From Labrenzia sp. OB1 (GTDB taxonomy: Bacteria > Pseudomonadota > Alphaproteobacteria > Rhizobiales > Stappiaceae), in NCBI RefSeq assembly GCF_001624695.1, contig NZ_JSEP01000001.1, positions 180,078 through 244,077 of the forward strand: a stretch of 64,000 nt of DNA, given 5' to 3'. How positions within the stretch are numbered: position 1 is the first letter of the stretch; every line of letters starts with the position of its first letter. The position numbers and the translations under genes are program-made. Shown here one piece after another: positions 1 to 8,974 of this stretch. The notes beneath the pieces are model-generated. The model was not told the DNA's origin. It saw only the letters and a program-made list of their open reading frames with translations, and ran no database searches.

Positions 1-675
1 CTGGCCTTTCCACCCCAGGGCCTGTCCCTGAAATGGGTTTTCAAGGTCTTCGAGATCGAGAGCTTCCGGAACAGCTTCGCCCTGTCCATGTTTCTTGCCG
101 TGTTCGGCACGCTGGCAGCGCTCATTCTCGGTGTTCCGGTCGCCTATGCCGCCTCACGCTACAAGCTGCCCTTCCGCGAGACCCTGCGCACCATCGTCTC
201 CGCGCCGATCATCGTGCCGGGCATCATCGTCGGCCTCGCGCTCCTGCGCTACCTGGTGATCCCGCTGGACGTCGGCATCGGACTGGCGCTCTTCATCGCG
301 CATACGGCTCTCATCCTGCCCTATGCGGTGCGGGTCGTCTCAGCCTCTCTTGAAAACCTGCGCAGCGACATCGAGGAGGCCGCGGTCATCCTCGGCTCGT
401 CACGCGCCGGAGCCTTCTTCCGGGTCGTGTTGCCCAATATCCGCAACGGCATTCTCGCCGCCTTCATCCTCGGTTTCGTCACCAGCTTCAATCAGGTTCC
501 GGTCTCCCTGTTCCTGTCCGGCCCCGGCGTCAGAACCCTGCCCATCGACATGATCTGGTACATGGAAATCACTTACGACCCGTCCGTGGCCGCGCTCGCC
601 GCGCTGCTGGCCTTCCTGTCCATCGCCATCGTGTTTCTGGCCGAACGTTTTCTCGGATTTTCCCGTTATGTCTGA
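1..675 (+). CDS. ABC transporter permease, PotC-like (5' truncated by window)
   Basis: Inner-membrane permease of an importer of the polyamine/thiamine/Fe type. The frame is open from the first base, reading LAFPPQGLSLKWVFKVFEIE before the first internal ATG at 88, so the true start lies upstream of the window. Several hydrophobic segments are visible, and the cytoplasmic EAA loop (EEAAVILGSSRAGAFFRVVLP) that docks the ATPase lies at about 390-450. The stop overlaps the next gene, an ATPase, by 8 bp, so both belong to one importer. Nucleoside hydrolase and adenine deaminase follow immediately, which suggests a nucleoside- or base-like substrate, but the binding protein that would show this lies outside the window. 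Confidence 0.9.
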   Translation: MAFPPQGLSLKWVFKVFEIESFRNSFALSMFLAVFGTLAALILGVPVAYAASRYKLPFRETLRTIVSAPIIVPGIIVGLALLRYLVIPLDVGIGLALFIAHTALILPYAVRVVSASLENLRSDIEEAAVILGSSRAGAFFRVVLPNIRNGILAAFILGFVTSFNQVPVSLFLSGPGVRTLPIDMIWYMEITYDPSVAALAALLAFLSIAIVFLAERFLGFSRYV

Positions 676-1702
676 TCTGACCTATCTCTCGCTGAAAGAC
701 GTCACGCTGGCCTACGGCAAGTCGGTCGCCGTAGACAGACTGAACCTCGACATCACCAGGGGCGAACTGATCGCTCTGCTCGGCCCGTCCGGCTGCGGCA
801 AGACCACAACGATGCGGGCGATCACCGGCCTCATGCGCCCGGCCGCCGGCCGCATCACCCTGGACGGGGCGGACATCACCTATCTGCCCGCGAACAAGCG
901 TCAGGTCGGGCTGGTGTTCCAGTCCTATGCGCTCTTCCCGCACCTGAATGTCTTCGAAAACGTCGCCTTTGGCCTGCGCCTCAAGAAACTGGGCGGCAAG
1001 GCACTCGATACAAAGGTCGATGGCGGGCTGGACCTAGTCGGCCTGTCCCATCTGGCGGACCGCAAACCGGCGGAGCTGTCCGGCGGCCAGCAGCAGCGTG
1101 TCGCCCTCGCACGCTCACTCGTCATGGATCCGAAGGTGCTTTTGCTGGACGAGCCGCTCTCCAATCTGGACGCAAGGCTGCGGCTGGAAATGCGCACCGA
1201 GCTGCAGCGGGTTCAGCGCGAAAGCGGCGTGACCATGGTTTTCGTCACCCACGACCAGAGCGAAGCGCTTGCGCTTGCCGACAGGATTGTCGTCATGAAG
1301 GACGGCTATATCGAACAGCTCGGCACACCGGAGGACGTCTATGACCGTCCGTCGACCCGCTTCGTGGCCGACTTCGTCGGGTTCGAGAACATCTTCACCA
1401 CGGAAAACGGCAAGCTGAAAACCGCCGACGGCGAGGTTCTGCTCAGCCCGGGCACGCCGATCGACGGCACCGTGAAGGGCCTGGCGTGGCGCCCGTCGAA
1501 GGTGGCACTTGGGTCCGGTCCATTCTCCGGTATCGTCAAAGGGTCGTCCTTTGCCGGCCATGCCCGCGAATACCTGCTCGACAGTGCCCTCGGCCCGATC
1601 AAGGCGGAACAGCCGGTTCCCCACGATGCCTATGACATCGGCGACCGGATCGCCTTCGATCTCGCGCCGGACCACGCTGCCCGCCTGACCCGGATGGAGT
1701 GA
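668..1702 (+). CDS. ABC transporter ATP-binding protein, PotA/MalK-like
   Basis: Energising ATPase of the importer whose permease ends at 675. The 344-residue protein shows Walker A GPSGCGKTT near residue 38, Q-loop FQSYALFPHLN, signature LSGGQQQRVALARSL, Walker B VLLLDEPLSNLDA and H-loop FVTHDQ, all intact. The C-terminal ~110 residues form the TOBE-type regulatory extension usual in PotA/MalK/FbpC proteins. ATG start at 668 lies inside the permease stop region (8-bp overlap, translational coupling). A nucleoside hydrolase starts 7 bp after the stop, so the genes to 4408 probably form one transcript. Substrate cannot be deduced from the ATPase. Confidence 0.93.
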   Translation: MSDLTYLSLKDVTLAYGKSVAVDRLNLDITRGELIALLGPSGCGKTTTMRAITGLMRPAAGRITLDGADITYLPANKRQVGLVFQSYALFPHLNVFENVAFGLRLKKLGGKALDTKVDGGLDLVGLSHLADRKPAELSGGQQQRVALARSLVMDPKVLLLDEPLSNLDARLRLEMRTELQRVQRESGVTMVFVTHDQSEALALADRIVVMKDGYIEQLGTPEDVYDRPSTRFVADFVGFENIFTTENGKLKTADGEVLLSPGTPIDGTVKGLAWRPSKVALGSGPFSGIVKGSSFAGHAREYLLDSALGPIKAEQPVPHDAYDIGDRIAFDLAPDHAARLTRME

Positions 1703-1709
1703 GAAAACC

Positions 1710-2624
1710 ATGATCTGGATCGATACGGATATGGGTCTCGACGATATCCTGGCGGTGATGATAATCGCCGGCCACCGGGATATCTCCGGCATTTCACTGG
1801 TTTTCGGCAACGCTCCGCTCGAACAGGTTCGCAAGAATGCGGCCGGAGCCTGTTCTCTGCTGGGCTGGCGCACGCCGATCCATACAGGTGCGGCAAATGC
1901 CATCCTCGGCGAGACGATCACGCCCGCACACGTGCTTGGCCCGACCGGTATCAAGACCCGGGGTGCCCGGCTTCCGGAATGTCCGCCCGTTCCGGAATCG
2001 CCCGCGCAGGCCGCTTTGTGCACCTGGCTGGAGAGCCTTGACGCGCCGGGAGAGATCCTGGCACTCGGCCCTCTGACCAACCTGGCCATTCTGGCCCTCT
2101 CCCGTCCGGACCTTCTGACGAAGATTGCAAAGATCACCTGGATGGGCGGCGGTGCAGGCCGTGGCAACCAGACCGCTTCCGCCGAGTTCAACGCCTTTGC
2201 GGACCCAGAGGCGGTGCAGATCGTCGTCAACAGCCGCGTCCCCCTGGACATCGTCGATCTGGAATTGTGCCGTCAGGTCCTGATCGGACCGGACGATCTT
2301 CTCGCGCTGGAGGCATCCGGCACGGAAAAAGGCCTTGTGCTGGCCGATCTCTGCGGTGCCTATGTGGATATCGCCCTTGAGAGGGGACGGGAGAAAATGG
2401 CCGTTTACGATCCTTGTGCGGCAGCGGCCCTAGTCATTCCCGAAGCCTTCACCTTCGCCCCCGGCTTCGTCGCGGTGGAGCTCGCGGGCACGCATACGCG
2501 CGGCAGAACGGTGCTGGATCAGCGGCCCGGTGTCCCCCCGAACTGCCGCTGGGCAATGCACGCGGACGCACCCCGCGTTCTCTCACTCACACTGGAGACG
2601 CTGCAAAAGGCAGCCCTTTCATGA
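1710..2624 (+). CDS. nucleoside hydrolase (inosine/uridine-preferring family)
   Basis: Cytoplasmic Ca-dependent N-ribohydrolase that would split a nucleoside into base and ribose. The N-terminus carries the family hallmark DTDMGLDD (residues 5-12), which binds Ca and ribose; further family blocks are ALGPLTNLAIL and WMGGGAGRGNQTASAEFNAFADPEA. Length 304 fits the family (about 300-320). It starts 7 bp after the importer ATPase and its stop overlaps the adenine deaminase start (ATGA at 2621). The order import, glycosidic cleavage, base deamination suggests purine nucleoside salvage. Base specificity is not readable from the sequence. Confidence 0.93.
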   Translation: MIWIDTDMGLDDILAVMIIAGHRDISGISLVFGNAPLEQVRKNAAGACSLLGWRTPIHTGAANAILGETITPAHVLGPTGIKTRGARLPECPPVPESPAQAALCTWLESLDAPGEILALGPLTNLAILALSRPDLLTKIAKITWMGGGAGRGNQTASAEFNAFADPEAVQIVVNSRVPLDIVDLELCRQVLIGPDDLLALEASGTEKGLVLADLCGAYVDIALERGREKMAVYDPCAAAALVIPEAFTFAPGFVAVELAGTHTRGRTVLDQRPGVPPNCRWAMHADAPRVLSLTLETLQKAALS

Positions 2625-4408
2625 CCGACACGGCAAGCGAACCAGCGGACCTTGCCGCACGCCCCCTGCGGGACCGCGCTGTAAAGGCGGCCAAGGGTCT
2701 TGAACCTTTCGATCTCCTGATAACGGGCGGCACGCTTGTCGATGCGGTCACCGGCGAGCTGAGGCAAGCCGATATCGGTGTGTGCGGAACCATGATCGCC
2801 AGCGTTCACGACACCGGCGCTCGCGACGATGCAGCAAGGATCATCGATGCCACCGGGCTGTTCGTCTCCCCCGGTCTCATCGACACCCACATGCATGTGG
2901 AAAGCTCCATGGTCACCCCGGCAGGCTACGCCGAAGCGGTGCTGCCCCGCGGAGTGACCACCATAGTCTGGGACCCGCACGAACTGGCGAATGTTCATGG
3001 TTTGGCGGGTGTGGACTGGGCCATCGAGGCTTCGCGCCTTCTGCCTTTGCGGATCCTGTTGCTTGCCCCGTCCTGCGTCCCTTCGGCGCCCGGACTGGAG
3101 AGATCGGGGGCGGATTTCGCGCGCGCGGAACTGCAAGACCTGCTCGAACGCGAAGCCATCGCGGGCGTCGCCGAAGTCATGAACATGCAAGGCGTGATCG
3201 ACCGTGCCCCGCGCATGACAGACGTGGTGCAGGCGGGCCTTGAAAGCGGCAAGCTTGTCTGCGGTCACGCCCGGGGCCTGGAAGGCACGGATCTCAATGC
3301 CTTCATGGCGGCGGGGATTACCTCCGATCACGAGCTGACCTCCGGCGCGGATCTTATGCGCAAGCTCCGGGCCGGACTGACCATCGAGCTGCGCGGCTCA
3401 CATGATCATTTGCTGCCGGAATTCGTGCAGACCCTCAACGCGCTCGCTGCCCTGCCGTCCACGCTGACGCTGTGCACGGACGATGTTTTCCCCGACGATC
3501 TTCACGCCACCGGCGGCCTCAACGACGTCGTCGCCCGTCTCGTCCGCTACGGCCTGTCACCGCTCAAGGCAATTCAGGCGGCAACCCTTAACGCCGCGCA
3601 CCGGCTTGGACGCGCCGATCTCGGTCTCATCGCTCCAGGCCGGCGGGCGGATATTGCGCTGTTTGAGGATCTTGAGAGCTTTGTGGCGGTGAACGTTATC
3701 GCCAACGGCATTGCCGTCGCCGAAAACGGCATCCTGACGGCACCGCTCGCCGGCACGGATCCCGCGCTGTTACGGAACTCCGTTCATTGCGCGCAGGTCT
3801 CTGCGGAGGATTTCAAGATCCGCTCCGGCGGCGGGAGCGTTGAGGTCGCGACCATCGATCGTCCCCGGTTCACACGCTGGGACACCGCCATCACGGAGGT
3901 CGAGAACGGCCGTGTCGTTCCCCCTCAAGGCGCTACCCTGATGAGCGTCATCCACCGTCACGGGCGCGGCGATACCAGCCCGGCGACCGGCTACCTCACG
4001 TCCTGGGGAACATGGCGGGGTGCCTTCTGCACCACGGTCTCGCACGACAGCCACAACGTCACGATCTTCGGCGGCAACGAGGAGGACATGGCGCTTGCGG
4101 CGAACTGGGTGATTTCCCGCCAGGGCGGAATGGCCGTTGCCAAAGACGGAAAGATCCTCGCCGGTCTCGCCCTGCCGCTTTCCGGCCTGATCACTGATGC
4201 TCCGCTGAGTGAAACGGCCGGGGAGTTCAAGGAAATCCGGGAAGCCATGGAAGAGATCGTCACCTGGCAGCCACCCTACCTGGTCTTCAAGGCCTGCTTC
4301 GGCGCCACACTCGCCTGTAACGCCGGCCCGCATCTGACCGACCTCGGCCTTGCCGATGCAACCCTCCCCGAGCCGATGAAAAATCCGGTGATGAAGATCG
4401 TCGATTAA
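2621..4408 (+). CDS. ade: adenine deaminase (AdeC family)
   Basis: Binuclear-metal amidohydrolase converting adenine to hypoxanthine and ammonia. The start is the ATG at 2621, coupled to the nucleoside hydrolase stop by ATGA, giving 595 residues; a longer in-frame version would run back through the preceding gene. Metal-binding THMHVESSM is at residues 89-97. Other AdeC blocks are WDPHELANVHG, GHARGL, SDHEL and, in the C-terminal half, GGNEEDMALAANWV with RQGGMAV. Length matches the AdeC family (about 570-600). It completes the cassette by deaminating adenine released by the upstream hydrolase. Members with altered specificity exist, so isoguanine or another aminopurine cannot be excluded. 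Confidence 0.93.
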   Translation: MTDTASEPADLAARPLRDRAVKAAKGLEPFDLLITGGTLVDAVTGELRQADIGVCGTMIASVHDTGARDDAARIIDATGLFVSPGLIDTHMHVESSMVTPAGYAEAVLPRGVTTIVWDPHELANVHGLAGVDWAIEASRLLPLRILLLAPSCVPSAPGLERSGADFARAELQDLLEREAIAGVAEVMNMQGVIDRAPRMTDVVQAGLESGKLVCGHARGLEGTDLNAFMAAGITSDHELTSGADLMRKLRAGLTIELRGSHDHLLPEFVQTLNALAALPSTLTLCTDDVFPDDLHATGGLNDVVARLVRYGLSPLKAIQAATLNAAHRLGRADLGLIAPGRRADIALFEDLESFVAVNVIANGIAVAENGILTAPLAGTDPALLRNSVHCAQVSAEDFKIRSGGGSVEVATIDRPRFTRWDTAITEVENGRVVPPQGATLMSVIHRHGRGDTSPATGYLTSWGTWRGAFCTTVSHDSHNVTIFGGNEEDMALAANWVISRQGGMAVAKDGKILAGLALPLSGLITDAPLSETAGEFKEIREAMEEIVTWQPPYLVFKACFGATLACNAGPHLTDLGLADATLPEPMKNPVMKIVD

Positions 4409-4452
4409 GGCCGATACCGAGCGGATAGGGACTCACTCGGGACGCGTGTCCC

Positions 4453-5721
4453 CTACGCACCTGACCCGGTGCAGACGCTTCTTGTGATGAGTTCCATCAC
4501 CGCGGAAAAGAGCATGTTGCCTCCCGCGATGGACCAGTCCGGCTCCACAAATTCGGCTTCGTTGTGGCTGAGACCGTCGCGGCACGGCACGAAAATCATT
4601 GCCGACGGGGCAACACGGTTCACGAAGAGGGCGTCATGAAAGGCGCCGGAGAGCATGTTCCTCGATTGAAGTTCCGCCGCTTTCGCGGCGGTGGAAAGGG
4701 CGTCAAGCATATCGGGTGAGAAAGTCGCCGGCGCCATGTTGAAGGTTTCGCGCAGTTCGACCGCGCAACCGTTTGTCTCCGCGTGTCTGTCCAGGACATC
4801 CCGGATGCACTTTACAAGATTGTCCAGACGACCGGTTTCCACATGGCGCACATCGACGGTGCAGCATGCGCTCTCAGGAATGGCGTTTACCGCCCCGGGG
4901 GAAAGCGTCACCTGTCCGACTGTGAACCGGGCCCTTTCGTCCTGCGGCATCACCGTCCTGTAGAGTTCAGCGAGCCCTGCGCTCAGCGCGCGCATGGGAT
5001 CGCGCCGATAGTCGAGCGCCGTGGTGCCTGCATGGGCGGCCTGGCCGGTAACCTTGACTTCAAGCCATCGCGTCCCCTGGATACCGGTGACGATCCCGAT
5101 GGGAATGCCTTCCTTTTCAAGCGACGGTCCTTGCTCGATATGCACTTCAAGATAGGCGGCTAATGGAATTCCAAGTGGCCGCATGACCGCTTCCGGCAGA
5201 GACTCGAGCGTGGCTGCGAGTTCCTCTTTCAAGGACGCACCGTCCGAGGAGACAATCGTGGCCCAGCTCTCGGGAACAGCACCTGCCGCAAATGCGGAAG
5301 AGCCCATGCATCCTGGTGCGAAGCGGCATCCTTCCTCATTCATCCAGGCAACGACCTCGACAGGACACTCGGTTTCCATGCCTTTGTCTTCCAGACTTTC
5401 CAGCACCTCGTAGGCGGCAAGCGTACCCAGAGCCCCGTCGAAGCGGCCGCCGGTCGGCTGACTGTCGAGGTGACTTCCGATCAAAAGGGGAGGCAGACCC
5501 GCACGACGTCCTTCACGTCGTACAAACAGATTGGCAGCAGGGTCTTGAAACACTGAAAACCCGCGCGCGAGGGCGAGTTCCGTCAAGCGCTGGCGGGCAT
5601 GGCGGTCGAGCACGGTCAGTGCCTGACGGTTGACCCCACCTTTCGCCGTTGCCCCGATCCGGGCGAATTCCTCCAGGCGCAGCAGAAGACGCTTGCCGTT
5701 TATCTGGTGACGGGAACTCAT
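4453..5721 (-). CDS. M20 amidohydrolase, N-carbamoyl-L-amino acid hydrolase/allantoate amidohydrolase family
   Basis: Dinuclear-zinc hydrolase of the hydantoinase/carbamoylase branch of M20; 422 residues, the usual size. Visible metal-site blocks are IGSHLDSQPTGGRFDGALG, WMNEEGCRF and LEVHIEQGP. The dimerisation-domain block GQAAHAGTTALDYRRD and a C-terminal DALFVNRVAPSAMIFVPC with GLSHNEAEF are also present. Its ATG overlaps the TenA stop (ATGA), so the two are co-translated. Family substrates are carbamoyl- or formyl-amino compounds, including the formylaminopyrimidine of thiamine salvage (YlmB, an M20 enzyme). The TenA neighbour makes that last option attractive, but this is inference. It converges with ade, 44 bp apart. 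Confidence 0.9.
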   Translation of the reverse strand: MSSRHQINGKRLLLRLEEFARIGATAKGGVNRQALTVLDRHARQRLTELALARGFSVFQDPAANLFVRREGRRAGLPPLLIGSHLDSQPTGGRFDGALGTLAAYEVLESLEDKGMETECPVEVVAWMNEEGCRFAPGCMGSSAFAAGAVPESWATIVSSDGASLKEELAATLESLPEAVMRPLGIPLAAYLEVHIEQGPSLEKEGIPIGIVTGIQGTRWLEVKVTGQAAHAGTTALDYRRDPMRALSAGLAELYRTVMPQDERARFTVGQVTLSPGAVNAIPESACCTVDVRHVETGRLDNLVKCIRDVLDRHAETNGCAVELRETFNMAPATFSPDMLDALSTAAKAAELQSRNMLSGAFHDALFVNRVAPSAMIFVPCRDGLSHNEAEFVEPDWSIAGGNMLFSAVMELITRSVCTGSGA

Positions 5722-6377
5722 TTAACGGCCTCTTCAAGATAGGGCGCATCATGGAAGGCGATTTCCAGCGCCTGAACATGGCCAAATATGACGCTGAGAC
5801 GGTCTCGGTCATCCTGACCGAGGGTCTTGCCCGCCGTGTCCAGAATGTCTTTCAACCAGCGGGCCTGGGATTCGAAGCCCGGCTCCACATGCATCTCAAC
5901 CCATTCCTTCAACAAAGGATCAGTGATCGTGCATTCCGCGGCGGCTTTGGACCAGGTCCAATACATCCACTCGGCCGCGAACATTGCTGCGGCGATGTCC
6001 AGAAAACCGCCATCCCGGGCAATAGCCAGCATGCCGTCTCGAAATGCATTAATTTGCGGCAGTTCGGTGTCATGGGCATTCGGATCGATGCCGCGTTCCT
6101 CGAAAGCTCTGGCGAAAAAAGCAATCTGCTGATTTGCCAGCGCATCGAGAACGGCGATCAGCCTCCGCTTGTGCACCATCGTGACGGCCTTCACTGTCGC
6201 AAAGGCGAAGATGTCGATCGCGGTATCGACAAAGGCGCCTTCGTAAACGAGGTAACGGTCGAATGTGACACGGTCCAATCGATCGGCCTTGATGTCCTGG
6301 ATGAAACGATGATTCACCATCGTATCGAAAACCATGCGGTTCTCCCGCAGGATCTGGTCCGAGAGAAGCTCTTGCAT
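5718..6377 (-). CDS. TenA-family protein (TenA_E-like, thiaminase II superfamily)
   Basis: All-helical TenA/THI-4 domain protein of 219 residues. The start is placed at the ATG at 6377, 5 bp after the BtpA-family gene; an upstream extension would lie inside that gene. Classical TenA enzymes hydrolyse 4-amino-5-aminomethyl-2-methylpyrimidine during thiamine salvage using a Cys. Here the corresponding helix reads AAAMFAAEWMYWTWSKAA with no Cys but a Glu (E136), which resembles the TenA_E subclass. It overlaps the downstream M20 hydrolase by ATGA, matching the TenA plus deformylase pairing of thiamine-breakdown salvage. No TPP riboswitch was seen, so a different N-glycoside-related role remains possible. 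Confidence 0.82.
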   Translation of the reverse strand: MQELLSDQILRENRMVFDTMVNHRFIQDIKADRLDRVTFDRYLVYEGAFVDTAIDIFAFATVKAVTMVHKRRLIAVLDALANQQIAFFARAFEERGIDPNAHDTELPQINAFRDGMLAIARDGGFLDIAAAMFAAEWMYWTWSKAAAECTITDPLLKEWVEMHVEPGFESQARWLKDILDTAGKTLGQDDRDRLSVIFGHVQALEIAFHDAPYLEEAVK

Positions 6378-6382
6378 TGCGC

Positions 6383-7225
6383 TCAGGGCTCCAGCGCAGG
6401 GGCAGCGGCATCCATGAAGGTTTTCACCCGGACAGGGTCGACCGGCTTCCACCAGACGCCTTCCTCCTTCAGGGAAGACGCGACAATCACACCGTCGGTC
6501 CGCTCCAGGATGTCGGCAACGTTGTGCGGAGCAACGCCGGAACCGACGACCACGGGAAGACTTGTGGCGGTGCCGATCTGGTCGATTTCTTCCGGAGTGG
6601 CCGAGTTTCCGGTGCGTTGACCTGTGGCGATTACAACATCCGCGTCAAAGAAGGCGAGATCGCGGGTCAGCTCCTCGATTGTCCGGTCGGCAGTGATCGC
6701 GTGAGCGCCATGCTTCACGTGGCTGTCGGCGAAGACCTTGATATGTTCCGAGCGCAACAGCGAGCGGTAGCGCAGCGCCTCCGCCGCACGGCCTTCCATG
6801 AAGCCTTCGTTGGCCACATAGGCATTTGCCCACTGGTTGACCCGGATGAAACAGGCTCCCCCGGCCGCAGCCACGGCGAAGGCCGGCAGCGGCGCATTGG
6901 CGAGGACATTGATGCCCAGAGGAATGCCGGTTGCCCGTGCGATGCGGTCCGTCACCACGGACATGAAAGCCGCGGTTTCATGACCGATGTCCTCGGGCTT
7001 CGAAAAGGGTACATCGCCGTGATTTTCGATAATCAGTCCGTGCAGGCCACCCTTGATCAGAGCATCCGCATCGCGCATACAGGCATCGTAGATACCGTCC
7101 ATTGCAGTGCCCGAGTAGCGTGGAGCACCAGGAAAGGGTGGACAGTGCACCATTCCGATCAATGCCTTGTCTGTGCCGAATATTTCCCGTATTGCGCTGG
7201 ATGACTTGTTTGAAACGTCCTGCAT
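6383..7225 (-). CDS. BtpA/SgcQ family protein
   Basis: TIM-barrel-like protein of the BtpA family (named for a photosystem I biogenesis factor, with SgcQ in enterobacterial sugar clusters). Family blocks visible are IGMVHCPPFPGAPRY, GLHGLIIENHGDVPF, PLGINVLAN and DADVVIATGQRTG. The start is the ATG at 7225, preceded by an AAAGGAAAG Shine-Dalgarno; the frame also stays open 10 codons upstream but lacks a better site. Length 280 is normal. It is first in the BtpA-TenA-M20 operon and divergent from a PfkB kinase with only 28 bp between start codons. Biochemical function of bacterial BtpA members is unsettled; a sugar- or nucleoside-related lyase/isomerase is plausible from context only. Confidence 0.85.
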   Translation of the reverse strand: MQDVSNKSSSAIREIFGTDKALIGMVHCPPFPGAPRYSGTAMDGIYDACMRDADALIKGGLHGLIIENHGDVPFSKPEDIGHETAAFMSVVTDRIARATGIPLGINVLANAPLPAFAVAAAGGACFIRVNQWANAYVANEGFMEGRAAEALRYRSLLRSEHIKVFADSHVKHGAHAITADRTIEELTRDLAFFDADVVIATGQRTGNSATPEEIDQIGTATSLPVVVGSGVAPHNVADILERTDGVIVASSLKEEGVWWKPVDPVRVKTFMDAAAPALEP

Positions 7226-7253
7226 TTTCTTTCCTTTTGAGCGAAAGCTACAC

Positions 7254-8150
7254 ATGCGTGCTTACGTAATCGGGAACGTCGCCATCGACGAAACCATCTC
7301 TGTCTCTTCCTTCCCGCAAGCCGGGGCATCTCTTCTCGGCCGCGAGCAAAGCCGTGACCTGGGGGGCAAGGGCGCCAATCAGTCTGTTGTCTGCGGCCGT
7401 TGCGGCCTTGCGACGACCCTGATCGCCGCGGTTGGCGACGGGTTCCGCGCCAGGATGATCCAGGACCAGCTCGCCCAGGAACCCATCGAGAGCGATTTGA
7501 TCCGTCTCAGCGGCGTTCCAACCGATTTCTCCATCGTCTTCACCACACCTGATGGCGAAAATGCCATCGTTACGACCACCGAAGCGGCGGAAAGCCTTAC
7601 GCTTGATGCCGTTCTCCCCACCCTTTGCGAAGCACAACCCGGCGATATTGTCGTCCTGCAGGGCAACCTCTCCGAAACCGTGACTCGCGGCATCCTGAAA
7701 AAGGCACGTGAGAAAGCCCTGGTTACCGCCTTCAACCCGTCTCCCTTGCGATCCTACTTCCCTGATCTTTGGCCGGACATCGACCTTGCCTTCCTCAACA
7801 AGGGCGAGGCTCGAAGCCTGGCCGGTGCCGAAGGTGAAGCGGCGGCACGGAAGCTTCTCGCCGAGGGCGTTCGCCAGGTGGTGCTGACAGCCGGGGGCGA
7901 GGGAGCCACGCTCGCTGACAGAACGGGTTTCGTGACCGTCCCGGCTTCCCCGGCGACGGTTCTCGACACCACGGGAGCAGGCGACACATTCATGGCGGTC
8001 GCCATCGCATCTTCCGTCCTGCGCGGCCGCAACCTGGACGAGCGCGCCCTGCGCCATGCCTCGGCCGCGTCGGCCTTGACAGTCGGCCGGTGCGGAACGC
8101 GTTCCGCCTTCCCGAGCGAAAGGGAACTGGCAGGCATTCTCGCCGATTGA
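7254..8150 (+). CDS. PfkB-family carbohydrate kinase (ribokinase-like)
   Basis: ATP-dependent kinase of 298 residues. Signature 1 (GGKGANQSVVCGRCG, about residue 38) and signature 2 with catalytic Asp (DTTGAGDTFMAVAIA, about residue 238) are both intact. The N-terminal YVIGNVAIDETI strand is typical of ribokinase-like proteins. The ATG at 7254 follows GAGCGAAAG; an upstream in-frame start would run into the divergent gene. It is the only + strand gene here, converging with the amidotransferase-like gene 21 bp away. Ribose released by the nucleoside hydrolase, or another sugar brought in by the LacI-controlled importer, are plausible substrates. Exact specificity is unknown. Confidence 0.9.
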   Translation: MRAYVIGNVAIDETISVSSFPQAGASLLGREQSRDLGGKGANQSVVCGRCGLATTLIAAVGDGFRARMIQDQLAQEPIESDLIRLSGVPTDFSIVFTTPDGENAIVTTTEAAESLTLDAVLPTLCEAQPGDIVVLQGNLSETVTRGILKKAREKALVTAFNPSPLRSYFPDLWPDIDLAFLNKGEARSLAGAEGEAAARKLLAEGVRQVVLTAGGEGATLADRTGFVTVPASPATVLDTTGAGDTFMAVAIASSVLRGRNLDERALRHASAASALTVGRCGTRSAFPSERELAGILAD

Positions 8151-8171
8151 TCCAATTCTCTCCGCATCACT

Positions 8172-8942
8172 TCACTTTTTGCCAGTCATCCAACCAAGCA
8201 GGTTCTTCCAGAGCCTGCCGTAGTTCTCCCACTCGCAAAACGCCGGCGACAGCCAGTGCGGACCGATATCCGATGTCCAGGCTGCGGTACGGCCCTTGCC
8301 GTAGCTGCCGAGTACCAGCAGCGGAAAACCACCCTGATCTTCCGGCAGTCTGGCAACGACTTCGACATCCTCGCGCTCGCGCACTTCAACCTCATTGATG
8401 CCCAATAGTGGCGGCCATTCACCGTCGATGCCGGCAAAGACCGGGTGATCCGGCTTGAGAATATCTGCACCCGATCCTTCCGGGATTTCGATCCGGTCGT
8501 CATAGGGAAGGCATGTCACCGGAAGCACGTCCTCGACCGGCGTGCGCCGCCAGCGGGCCTTGCCGTCTATGCCCTGGAAGGAGAAATAGCCGCCGATCAT
8601 CAGCAGGTTTCCACCCTTTTCGACCCAGGCGCGGATGAGTTTCAGGCGATTGGGCACCGTTTGCGAATGCAGCCAGACCTGCGGAGGCAGCAAAAGGGAA
8701 TTTGCGCCGATGTCGGAGAGAATGATCGCGTCATAGGCATCAAGCCCTTCCATCTCGAACGGGAACTGCTCGACGGCGTCGTGCGCGGTCATGTAGGTCA
8801 GTTCGAATTCGCTGCCCTTCAGGGCTTTCACCAGTGGTTCGGCACCCAGGTGAAAGGTCACGCTGCCAAACTGGTCGAACCCCTTGTAGTGAGTGGCGGA
8901 GCTGACCCAGCTTTCGCCAACGAGAAGGACTTTGGTGGTCAT
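8172..8942 (-). CDS. glutamine amidotransferase-like protein (PF07090 / ThuA-like fold)
   Basis: A 256-residue flavodoxin/class-I-amidotransferase-like domain, which I assign to the putative glutamine amidotransferase family from KVLLVGESWVSSATHYKG, AIILSDIGANSLLL, WVEKGGNLLMIGGYFSFQG and AAWTSDIGPHW. The nucleophilic Cys elbow of true GATases is not evident; the elbow position reads MIGGYFSF, so transferase activity is doubtful. It is the last gene of the LacI-controlled operon, about 30 bp after the phosphotriesterase-family gene. Relatives occur in sugar-use operons (ThuA-like), where their role is unclear. Function left open. Confidence 0.75.
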   Translation of the reverse strand: MTTKVLLVGESWVSSATHYKGFDQFGSVTFHLGAEPLVKALKGSEFELTYMTAHDAVEQFPFEMEGLDAYDAIILSDIGANSLLLPPQVWLHSQTVPNRLKLIRAWVEKGGNLLMIGGYFSFQGIDGKARWRRTPVEDVLPVTCLPYDDRIEIPEGSGADILKPDHPVFAGIDGEWPPLLGINEVEVREREDVEVVARLPEDQGGFPLLVLGSYGKGRTAAWTSDIGPHWLSPAFCEWENYGRLWKNLLGWMTGKK

Positions 8943-8974
8943 TACTATTCCAATCTAGTGTACGTTACGTTGGT

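Noticed and set aside
4428..4456. Imperfect hairpin TAGGGAC...GTCCCCTA between ade and the M20 gene
   Set aside because: Stem has a bulge and no clear U-tract; may be a weak bidirectional terminator but evidence is insufficient.
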